The notes beneath the pieces are model-generated. The model had not been told where the DNA came from. It ran no database searches and saw nothing but the letters and a program-made list of their open reading frames with translations. DNA of 64,000 nt from Ischnura elegans (lineage: Eukaryota > Arthropoda > Insecta > Odonata > Coenagrionidae), in the NCBI RefSeq assembly GCF_921293095.1, contig NC_060247.1, forward strand, positions 49,201,111 through 49,265,110. Reading direction: 5' to 3'. Numbering within the stretch: the stretch's first letter is position 1; every line of letters starts with the position of its first letter. The translations under genes were made by a program, and so were the position numbers. Shown piece after piece: positions 55,143-64,000 of this stretch.

Positions 55143-56309
55143 TACTCCGGTGTAGGTTTCGAGCAGGTAGCGTTTAGGTATAGCTCTCCTTTGACGCCAC
55201 GGCACCTTAACCGTGGAATCCCACTCACGCGGGAAGTCGGACGGGTGAGGAGAAATACTGCCACCATTTCAGGACGATAAGAAGCCCTCGAGGGGTCACG
55301 AGGCGACGCGAGCGCAATGATGCACACACTGACTGAGGATCTAGGAGGATAAAATTCAAAGGGCGTGGCAGGATAAGTATGGTTAATCGGCCCCCGAGAG
55401 ATATTTCAAAGATTCTTGGCCGAATAGTAGGCAGTGGTGATCTATTGAACGATGAAAAATATTTAGCACATATTTTCCCCACGGTAATTTTGAAGTTATC
55501 CACGAAAATATGATTTTCGAACTTGTATAAATATTCCCTTTGTGAGATAATAAGAACTGAAAATATGTATTGGTAGAACTTTACATTGGATATTTTTAGA
55601 ATTTCCTTGTTTTATTTCTTACTTTGACAAAAGATATGAAAATTTCAAAAAAAAAATATTTCACTAAGTGGAACAATAACAAAAATATGTTGCAATTATG
55701 AGCATAACACACGCTTATCTGTGAAAATAATCAGCTAAATGTGAGTATTAAACATAGTTGAAAATTAAAAAAATAACTGTTTTCCATCGTATTTTGCACA
55801 AAAAAATGAAGTCGACAAGGTAAACACCACAAGTTGCTAGGCATATTTCTCCAAAAACCATTCTTAAAAACTATGCTGTCGAATACATGTGAATGCTCAA
55901 GTTTTTGCTTCTTAGTTAACAACCTGATTAGCCCGAATTGGTTATAATTTGCTTGGTGAATTCAGGATAAAAAGTGTTTTTGAAGGAATATACTGCATAA
56001 TACTTAGTTATCAACTATGTTCTACCACTTTGATTTAGCTGAAACGATTTTGATGTATTTAAATTGTTTAATTTTTCCTGTCACATGATTAAAAATAAAC
56101 ATTTACGCTCATTTTATTTCAATCGATAGTTAAAACCCAGTATGAATTGGAAAATAAAATTTAATATTGATTTTTAATCTCCAATATAAACATATGAATT
56201 AATCTTAAGAATCGGATAGTCTTGCGTGTCATGGGCTGATGGTTTAGATGTAATTTTTCCTACTTTACACTTTTATAATTAAAAAGTAAAAAGGCTATTC
56301 CCGGTTGTT
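55143..56309. other. Intergenic stretch without recognised content
   Basis: A GC-rich patch (55143-55420) is followed by AT-rich sequence. No supported frame or repeat ends were seen. Confidence 0.4.
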
Positions 56310-56640
56310 CCCTTACCTCGTCTTCCTCGAGCTCATTCCTATTGATAAAAGATGATGTTCTTTGTGTCACTCTGTAAGATATCTGTCTTTAATTGCTCAA
56401 ACAATTAATACATACCTCATAGCCTCTGGGTCTGTAGCCCTCCCTCTGGAATGATGAAATAATATTCGTTTAAAAACAGAGTACATAATGCTTCTGATCG
56501 CTCGCAGCGTTTTTGACGAATAACTTAGCTTTCTTTTACATAATATTTAATTCGCTGTTTAAATCTTACTACGATGAATATCACATGCTTGCCCCATATT
56601 AGAGGGTCTTGTGGTTCAAACCCCCGAAAGGCCTAGAAGG
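56310..56640 (-). mobile_element. Jockey/CR1-like LINE relic
   Basis: Diverged match in the same orientation to 5150-5420 of the LINE fragment at 4930-5450 (CTTTGTGTCACTCTGTAAGATATC parallels the tail of that frame in pieces). No open frame remains. Confidence 0.5.
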
Positions 56641-57183
56641 TACATCTTTAAGCGCATCCTCCCCGAAATCTTTCCCCACCCTTACTCCCATGAAAAATTT
56701 TTTCTGAGCACGGTCTTGTGCATGTAAGAGTGCCTGGTCGGCCACCCATCCTCTCCTTCCATTTTTTTTCGAAAACCGCCCCATGGCAGACCCTTCCACC
56801 TTGACAGTCTTCCACTATGCCCTTCGCACATTTTTTTCTCCTACAAGGAGGTTTTTTTTTTACAACGCCGTCCTGTCGCCGAGAGGTTCATTAGAGTGCT
56901 GAAATGTTTGCCGTGTTTTTTTACGCCCGGGTCGAAAAATGAGTGCGCACTAAAACGAATGGTCATAGATGAGTGGCGAAAAATATTTTTTTTCGACGGA
57001 AAACGATCCCATGATATTTTCCACTCCCTTTCAAATGCGTCAAAACCAAAAGAGATTTTGGAAATTGTGTTGATCGACTAATTATGGAAATGGTAAAAAA
57101 AACACTGATATAACTGAGCGAATCCCTAGTGCTCTCTAAGCCGACACCTAAAACGAGTGTGGCTACAGGAGAGTTTTAAACAA

Positions 57184-58813
57184 ATAGTCCAGGAAATGAA
57201 GCTCAAAAAAGTGCAAAGCCTTGCATTTTTTCAAACTGAATAGATATGCATAAAAATTTGGTATTACGATAGTCTCACTCTTTACTTCAAAAGCTATACT
57301 ATGCCGATGGGCGATTTTTTATTTTTTAGGGGTGAAAACTACCCCAGCATGCCAAAAGTTAAAAACTACATTTTAATGCTTTATTTTGGGTCAAATTTAG
57401 TTTGTTTTAGTTGAATAATGATTTTTATGCTTTGGTAAAATATTTAAAAATATTTCAACCCTTAAAAGTCAACTCTTATTATGTAAAATAATTTTTTACT
57501 ATAAAAAATTCGTCACAGCGCACAGTGGGCTAGAATCGAAAAAAGCTGTCCAAAACCTCAAAATCGATTTTTTTGAGCTAGGAAGTTGAAACTTCGCAAA
57601 TAAATTGTGCATAACTTTCAAGATTATTTATTTCCTGTGTTTTCACGTAAACAATATATGTGAGGTCAAAGTTGAACAAATTTAGCGAAAAACGACCACC
57701 CTCGATTTTTCTCAAAATTGCCAACTTTATTCTCGTGCAGTGGTTTCATGGATAGTGGTCTCACTCTCTCATAACTGGTGTTAAGATTATATCCATGGCA
57801 TTTCAGATTTTCGAAGACCTTTGTACTGAAATTTTGTGAGCTGCATGGACACAATTACTTAGTGAGAGGGCCTCTTAATCTGACATCACATAATACTCGG
57901 GGTTGCATTTTATTCACTTGGCAAGGGTCCTTCTTGAAATGAAATTTTGAAAATAAGAGCATATTTTACGAAATTGTTGACAATCGGTTTTCACTTTTAG
58001 CTCTAATTATTTCAAAATTAAGGATTTTAAATTGATCAAACTTTTATGATTCATTGATAGTACTTTAATAAAGATAACTCATGAAGAAAAACCATCTATT
58101 TTAGTTAGGGTGGCATTTGGGTGGTGGTTTTCAGTGATTTTTTCGAAGAAAAACAGTACGGGCTGACCTTATTTTTATCATAACTGTCCTAATTCTCATG
58201 ATAAATATTGCTTTTATGTTCATTAAGGAAGGTTTTTAAAACTACTTAAAAATGATACTCAAGTTTTCCTCGAAAATGCATAGTTTTCCGTTACTCGACA
58301 TTGAATCTCTAAAATTTAGCAATTCAAAAACAAAAGCTATTCATTGAGAGGCTGTAATATTGGTTGTCAAGGGAAGCCGTATTATTGGTTGTCAAGGGAA
58401 CACAAAAAATAATTTCCTTCATTAAATTACAAGCTACAATTTTATAACCCACAATTTTTTTGATCAATGCGTATTTTTCAAGTTATTTGCGAAAAAGCGA
58501 TTAAAAACGTTATATTTTTCGTCGAAAACTATAACTTTTTATCGCAAATAACTCGAAAATATTAATTTTACGAAAAAAATTTAAAGGACACTTTTTGCTT
58601 TTAATTGTTTTTTCCATCGATTCGTGTGGTCAAAATTTGATAAAAAAATTCCACCCCCGAGATGGGCTGGAAACCACCCCTTAAGAAAAAACGCCCGACT
58701 AAATGATATAGAGTTTGCTCCTCGATCTATTCCGCATCTATTGTCAAAATTTCAAGTAAATCGATGTAGTCAGAAAAAATTGCAAGCCAAAGTGCTTCAT
58801 TTCCTGGACTATT
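57184..58813. mobile_element. Long inverted-repeat element, unassigned
   Basis: Ends AATAGTCCAGGAAATGAAGC at left and the exact complement at right (20 bp), 1.63 kb apart, with further weak inverted similarity (CAAAGCCTTGC / CTTTGGCTTGC). The interior is AT-rich and non-coding, with many TTTTTCG/CGAAAA motifs. No target duplication is clear, so the superfamily is open. Confidence 0.7.
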
Positions 58814-59622
58814 ATGCTACTTGACAAAATGAATTAGCCTTGCAGGCATTAAGGTTGCTAAATGCTCACTATTATGCATGTTATTTCCATTATCATTTTC
58901 ATGTGAACGAGTAGGTATAGAGCACTCGGTATAGCAAAATACTTTTGGCCTATAATTGTCCTATAAGGCGTACTTTAGGATTCTTTTCCAAAAGGTATAC
59001 CGATACATTTCACAGGAATATTCAGAAAATTCATTTGTGCTATTTCGGCCCTTCATATTTGTCTCTCTCTATTTTTGCGGGTATTCGGGCTAAAAGTTCT
59101 AAGCTACATGAGTTAAGTGAAAATGATGGAATAATAATTTCAGGGGAGAGGGTCATGATCGATGTAAGGTTAGGTTTGTTCATTTTAAATAAGGCCAACC
59201 AATGATATTTTATATTCACGTATACACGAATAATAATGCATGCGAAGGAGTATCACTGAATGCCGTAAAATGTCCTCATGTCCTCGCGCACGATTACTTT
59301 AGCTTATTTACGCTACGGTACTTATTTTATACTTTACACTCCTCATTTCGGGGATGTTAGGCCAGGGCCTACCCTGCCCTCCCTCATATATTCCGCTGCA
59401 TTCCAATTTCGTATATTTTTTTAAAGGAACCAATTACAGTGAAAACAAGTCGATCCGAAAACGGTTGCCTTATTAAGTGCATATTAAGTCCATTTCACCT
59501 TCTAAGATTTTCAACGAATATTAATTCGTGGTACTCGGCATGTTTAACGCGAAAAAAATTTGATAAATGAATTAATGACATATATTAAAACCTGCTACGT
59601 CAACCATAGTGAAATTCACATT
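58814..59622. other. Intergenic stretch without recognised content
   Basis: A frame at 58945-59205 shows no domain. No repeat ends were identified. Confidence 0.4.
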
Positions 59623-59635
59623 AATTGTTGAGGGG

Positions 59636-59936
59636 GGATCGGGTTGGTGTGGTTGCTAGAGTGTTGGCTTCCCACCCGGTGGGCCCGGGTTCAAATCCCT
59701 GCAGCGGCAGAGAATATTCAGAGACTGCCCGATCCCTGCTCGAGTGTTGTGTGGAGGACATTTCAAGCGCAACACTCCGTCCGTCGGATGGGACGTTAAC
59801 CCGTGGTCCCCTTGGCGCCTTTCGTTAAGAGCAGGCTAATGCCGACGCCAGGTTTCTCTCCACCCTTCCTTACCTACCCCTTCCATCATGGCACAAATGA
59901 CCTCAGCTGTCGGTCGCCTCCTCCAAATACCACACC
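59636..59936 (+). mobile_element. tRNA-derived SINE with 13-bp target duplication
   Basis: A 301-bp unit with a tRNA-like head (A-box-like TGGTTGCTAGAGTG, B box GGTTCAAATCC near 59690) and a long body containing CCGTCCGTCGGATGGGACG and CAGCTGTCGGTCGCCTCC. It is flanked by the exact 13-bp duplication AATTGTTGAGGGG (59623-59635, 59937-59949), the hallmark of LINE-driven retroposition. There is no poly-A tail; it ends at CACACC. The target was an older tRNA-like repeat. Confidence 0.88.
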
Positions 59937-59949
59937 AATTGTTGAGGGG

Positions 59950-60030
59950 ATAAAATTCCTCAGGACGAGGATTCGAACCGAGAAAATTTGACTTCCCGGG
60001 GCTCTGCGCAGACCACTACACCCTCCATAA
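59950..60030 (-). repeat. tRNA-like repeat, minus strand
   Basis: The minus strand reads GTGTAGTGGTCTGCGCAG, then GGTTCGAATCC and a GAGGAATTTTATCCCCTC tail. The D-arm and B-box parts match the unit at 46311-46382, so they belong to one tRNA-derived family. The SINE at 59636-59936 inserted beside or into it. Confidence 0.6.
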
Positions 60031-60050
60031 TCCTTAATTCCCACAGATAT

Positions 60051-62413
60051 TTCGCGAAACAATATTTGAGCGAAGTTATTTTGTAGTCCAAGGGGAGGAT
60101 ATCCCTTCAAAATAACATGGATAACCAAAAACGGAACATAAAGCATTCAGCATTTAAAAATGAGCAGTGCTTGATTTAAAACATCAGATTAGCAAATTTC
60201 AGCAAATCCAGCTTGCAATCCCGATGGCAATGAAAAGTTTGCCCTTGTATCTTATTTGGAAATATTTTAATCCTCAATGTTTGCCGAATGTGGAAAACAT
60301 TTCTGGTGAAACTATACGATGAATTACAATTAAAAAGGCTTGGTTGTGAGAAAATAACTAATAGACAATGAAATTCAAAGTTAAAATAAAACTCAAGTGA
60401 TAAAAATATTTTATCAATTGAATGCACCACATACCATTTTTTACCTTGAAGGTGATGCAGTAACATAGAAACTTAGGTCGGGAATATATTTTACAATCAT
60501 GGAACAATGCAAGTGTTTATATTTATATTAAAAAAGTAAAAAATGATTAATTTCATGATAGGATAACTATATGTACTCATAAAAATAGTCATAAATTGTT
60601 TTCATAAATGAAAATCGTTGATTCGGTTTTTTTAGACGCTTAATTACATTCGGAAGCGATTCGCGTTTACAGAAAATCTATCCATCGGACCGCAAATTTA
60701 CAGGATAATTATCTCTTCTTTATTGTTTTACAGTTAGATTTGACACTTAAGCTTTTGTATTTCATTATATAAGTGTATTTCATGTGTCTACTAGTTTATT
60801 ACCTCAATCAGTAAATAAACAATACAATTTATATTACACTTTGAAATATGTTACAATATTATGAAAGGTCGAAATTATTGTCCTAAAAACTATAGTATAT
60901 GAACTTTAATAACTCTGGAGTCCAATTTCGAGGGAATATATGACCACATTCAACCTATTTCCCATAAGAAAGTTTGTACTTCTTTTATGCATTTCATGGG
61001 CAATGCTGGAAAAATGACTGCGCATAGAAAGCCTTGGAAAATGAACAGAAATTATTACCAATAAAAATGCAAACATTTTAATCTGCTTGGAAAACAGTTT
61101 TAATGTCATTAAAACGGATATTAAAAGTAGCACGGAAAAATTATACAACGAGTGTGTAAAATGCATGAATGCCACCTCAAGCAGCATAAAGTAGCCACTT
61201 GCGACAGGCTAAGAGTAGAAATTCAGTCACAATGAGAACATTTTTATGAAGAAAACATTTCTCACAAGGCTGATGCAGATCATTTTGCTTTGCGATAACG
61301 TAATTACAAAAATATATTATATTTTTCTAACGAGAGGGATTCAGATTCTTTTTTTCTCTGCAGAAGATATTGAACTTTATCCATAATTTATCCCTCAATA
61401 TCGTTCTCTCTCAAAGTTAACATCATAAAAGGTAAAAACATGGATTACCTCTTCTACCGGGGGAAACATTAACCTGAAGAATTCACGACATAACATGGCT
61501 GGTGAAGACTCAACAGCATGCGTCAAGAAATGGTATACTTTATAATTATAAAAATAAAGCATTTAATTTGTGATTTACAATGTATTTTTTCCGTAATTAA
61601 AAGAATGCTCATTATATCATCTACCGACGTCGAAAAATGTACCGGAAAGGAAAAAATTACTTCCACAGCAAATAAAATAATTAGTCAGAGGGTACTACTA
61701 TCGACCAAAACGTGGTCCGCCGCGTAATATGCATTCAACGTTATAAAATATAATATATTTTAAGGTACACAACTTTTGAAAAATTAAGAAAGGATATATT
61801 ACCGCTCAACTATGAAGGCTAAAAGTTTTCACTTCCCGTTCATTTTGCTTAAAAAGCGGCTGCATCACACAAGTAACCTGCCCCCATAACTTATCAACCT
61901 ATGAATAAAATTGAGCTGGACGTGATGTATGCATAATGATGGATGCTTGATCATTTTGGGACAAGTTCCTAGCCGGAAAAAAATTTCGGCAGAAGGGGGA
62001 GATTTAAAGGAGGAAATAAATTTCAGGGGGGTCATTTGGAGAAGGTACTTCAAGGCGGCATCTTAAAAACAATTTGGCATTCGATGTTTGAATCCCTAGA
62101 CCACCCCTTGCTAGCATTGGAGAAATCAATACATACTTGTTTGAGAAGTTGGTGAAGAAGGAGTCGAGAGCAATTGAAAGAATCATGTGAAGCACAGGAC
62201 TTTGCTTCTCTTTCCTCCCTCGAATTCTTTGACCTTGTCCCACTCCATTTGGTGACAACAGACAAAAAACGCACGGACCCTAAGTGCATTTCCGAACCTT
62301 CCCCAACCCCATCCTCTCTCCACCTCCTCCACCTCTTTCTTTCGAAACCAGGGCTCCTCACCACCAAGTTCCACACCCTGGTCTCCACCCCCCTCCTCAC
62401 CCAGGGTCCCACA
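60051..62413. other. AT-rich upstream region of the 62.5-kb gene
   Basis: About 2.3 kb, largely AT-rich, becoming C-rich from about 62200. No supported frame. Shadow frames of the 62.5-kb gene and its upstream pyrimidine-rich tract were discounted. Confidence 0.4.
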
Positions 62414-62445
62414 TATAAACCCCCGCACCTTCTGGAGCCCTCAAA
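62414..62445 (+). promoter_or_regulatory. TATA-box core promoter
   Basis: TATAAA at 62414-62419 with an initiator-like TCAAAC at 62441-62446, giving about 29 nt from TATA to the likely start A at 62443. This spacing is normal for insect TATA promoters. It would leave a 5' leader of about 78 nt before the ATG at 62521. Confidence 0.65.
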
Positions 62446-62520
62446 CCGACCCGAGGGCTCGACGCAAAACACACTTCGATCCTGCCTGCAGTCGCTTCGC
62501 ACTCCAAGTTTTCGATCACC

Positions 62521-62848
62521 ATGCAGTCCGCGTCGACCTTGGTCATCTTGCTGTTCCTGGCCCTCTCCCGGGTCGCGAGGGCCGCGGAGGACGACACGGA
62601 CGTTGCGGCTCCCACTGACCGCCTCTCCATCTCGGCGGAGCAGCTGCCCTCCGTGGACATGTCGGCACTGTCCAGCATCGCGGTGTCTGCAGGGGCGGCG
62701 GCCCTGGGAGTCGCCGGCCTCGCCCTCGTCGCCTACCTCATCCTCTACATGTTTGGCGTGAAGCGGTGCCACCTGCTCGGCACCTGCGACGCCCTCGCCG
62801 CCGCCACCGCGCACTTCACCAACCCACCGCCACCACACGTGACTGCCG
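62521..62848 (+). CDS. Small signal-peptide / membrane protein, first coding exon
   Basis: The ATG opens a frame of 109 codons plus one base, ending at a GTAAGC donor (62849). Residues 1-21 are a signal peptide (hydrophobic STLVILLFLALS core, likely cut after ARA). A short acidic and Ser-rich stretch follows (AEDDTDVAA; LSISAEQLPSVDM). A transmembrane segment of small and hydrophobic residues comes next (about 54-80, AALGVAGLALVAYLILYMF), then a Cys-containing turn KRCHLLGTC and a Pro-rich end. GC content and CpG use are much higher than the surroundings, and the TATA promoter lies 107 bp upstream. I do not recognise the family. Such small secreted or single-pass proteins are common in insect epidermis or gut. 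Later exons lie past 63.5 kb or outside the window. Confidence 0.7.
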
Positions 62849-63430
62849 GTAAGCCAACAACCTTATTGCGAATTTTTTTCATAGTCTAAGTAAAAAAGTT
62901 CTTCACATTACTATATTAGTACTCTTCCGGTTATGGTAGGCTTACGTGGAGCGTTATGCGTATCACCTCAGTATGTCTCCCCACCTAATTTCCACCGGTA
63001 AGGTAACAAACTAATTATGAGTTTAAAAAGTCTGCAATTAAACAGCTTTTCAACACATAATTGAAGTATTCTATCAGTTAAGGTAGGTTTACATAAAGCA
63101 TTGTGCGAGTCACTCCAGCCTATCTATCCACCCAATTTCCACTGGCAAGACAACAACCTAATTACGAGTTTAAAAAAATCTAATTAATACCTATTTCCAA
63201 ACAATATGAAAGTATTCTAGTGGTTAAGGTCAGTTTCCATGGAGTATTATGCGAATCACGCCGACCTCTCCCTCCACCCTATCACCGCCTGTAAGGGATC
63301 AATCACGTTATGAGATTTTTTTATAATCTTACGAAAATCTTTTTAGTACATAAATAGGGTTTTCTATCGGTTATGGTAGGTTTACATGGAGTATTACGTC
63401 AGTCACCTCGGCCAGTCTCAATTTTCCAAT
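62849..63430 (+). repeat. Tandem array, ~147-bp unit, four-plus copies
   Basis: The motif GGTTAAGGTAGGTTTCCATG (with variants) starts at about 62929, 63076, 63222 and 63369, a regular 146-147 bp spacing. Between copies lie a second conserved block around (G)GTAAGGTAACAA and a poly-T/A segment. The gene's splice donor at 62849 is in register with the block at about 62997, so the array begins at or just before the exon end. The GGTTAAGGTAGG motif also occurs at 8045-8060, at the 3' end of the RTE LINE. Copies are moderately diverged. Confidence 0.85.
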
Positions 63431-63716
63431 TTCGATTGCACTTTTCAATTCCCTCTGAGATCTAATAATGCATCCGTCATGTTTAGGTATTATAGAACTA
63501 TATTTAAAAGTTGAGAGACATTTTGGTGCTGTGCTGTAATAACTTTATAGACAGCCTTCAATACTGCATCCAGATGAATGTAATCACGGGCATTTAATAC
63601 GAAGAAGTTTCGTAAAATCGGAGAAACCCTAATCAATGCATAAAATAATTGATAATATATATTCAAATATAATGATAATAAAATATTCAAAGAAAACCTG
63701 TGCTAAGGGATATATA

Positions 63717-63909
63717 TACTTTTCTCGGAATTCCGCGCGGGTAAGATTTTGTAAGAGAGCCGACGTTTCGGGTACCGACTCGTTACCCATTCTCGCGGCA
63801 ACCAATTATTAGTTATTCTAGTAGCCGTGAGAATGGATAACGGGTCGGTACCCGAAACGTCGGCGCTCTTACAAAATCTTACCCGCACGGAAACCCGAGA
63901 AACGTTGAT
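63717..63909. repeat. Long foldback repeat
   Basis: Two arms of about 85 bp match almost perfectly as inverted repeats around a ~20-bp loop. The left arm contains GGGTAAGATTTTGTAAGAG and CCGACGTTTCGGGTACCGAC, and the right arm holds their complements. TATATA lies at both outer ends. It would extrude a stable hairpin. Confidence 0.9.
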
Positions 63910-64000
63910 ATATTCTGTTCCCCAGGAAAGTGTTAAATCTTATTACATATTAGATTACATCAATATGCTTAGGGAGATGGTATCATGAATGCACGATACA

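Noticed and set aside
62174-62838. Long frames on both strands overlapping the 62.5-kb gene
   Set aside because: They are shadows of a GC-rich coding exon and its pyrimidine-rich upstream tract. Only the 62521 frame has a signal peptide, membrane segment, promoter and splice donor.
1-64000. CRISPR arrays, bacterial operons, LTR retrotransposons or virus-derived genes
   Set aside because: No regularly spaced identical repeats with unique spacers, no prokaryotic gene organisation, and no LTR pair or capsid/envelope-type coding region was recognised.

Overview
This window is nuclear DNA from an arthropod, most probably an insect with a large, repeat-rich genome. The support is intron-split genes with GT-AG junctions, two chromatin and DNA-repair genes that match animal families, very long introns, and a repeat mix of mariner, hAT, piggyBac, pogo-like elements, RTE and Jockey/CR1-like LINEs and tRNA-derived SINEs. 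No species is assigned. No bacterial, CRISPR or clear virus-derived sequence was seen.

Layout. At the left edge is a fragment of a pogo-like element (1-886). A three-exon gene for a lysine-rich protein that I do not recognise follows on the minus strand (1260-2762). It is divergent from a CHRAC1 (Chrac-16 type) histone-fold gene on the plus strand (3249-5789), with about 490 bp of shared promoter. Between 5.8 and 12.8 kb lie a nearly full-length RTE (BovB-like) LINE and a nearly full-length mariner, both on the minus strand and both with a few breaks.

From 13.08 to 51.80 kb one gene dominates: the Ku80 subunit of the DNA end-joining machinery (XRCC5), on the minus strand. I could read 16 coding exons whose splice phases all agree. 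Together they give about 758 aa (human Ku80 is 732 aa). The introns are packed with transposons: at least five hAT-type elements (several with exact 8-bp target duplications, one nested in another), one piggyBac, a deleted mariner, two large pogo-like elements, three copies of an AATAGGGT-ended family, LINE fragments, and tRNA-like foldback repeats.

From 52 to 62 kb there is mostly transposon debris. It includes two hAT MITEs with target duplications, a second tRNA-like foldback, a 1.6-kb inverted-repeat element and a SINE with a 13-bp target duplication. At 62.52 kb a TATA-box promoter drives the first coding exon of a small signal-peptide and transmembrane protein. The splice donor of that exon lies in register with a ~147-bp tandem array that also resembles the 3' end of the RTE LINE. 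A ~190-bp foldback ends the window.

Functional view. Ku80 and CHRAC1 are ordinary housekeeping genes arranged tail to tail. The most unusual items are repeats: a head-to-head tRNA-like foldback family, a hAT element that carries a CGGBP1-like zinc-finger gene plus a CGG-rich core, and the tandem array that overlaps a splice site.
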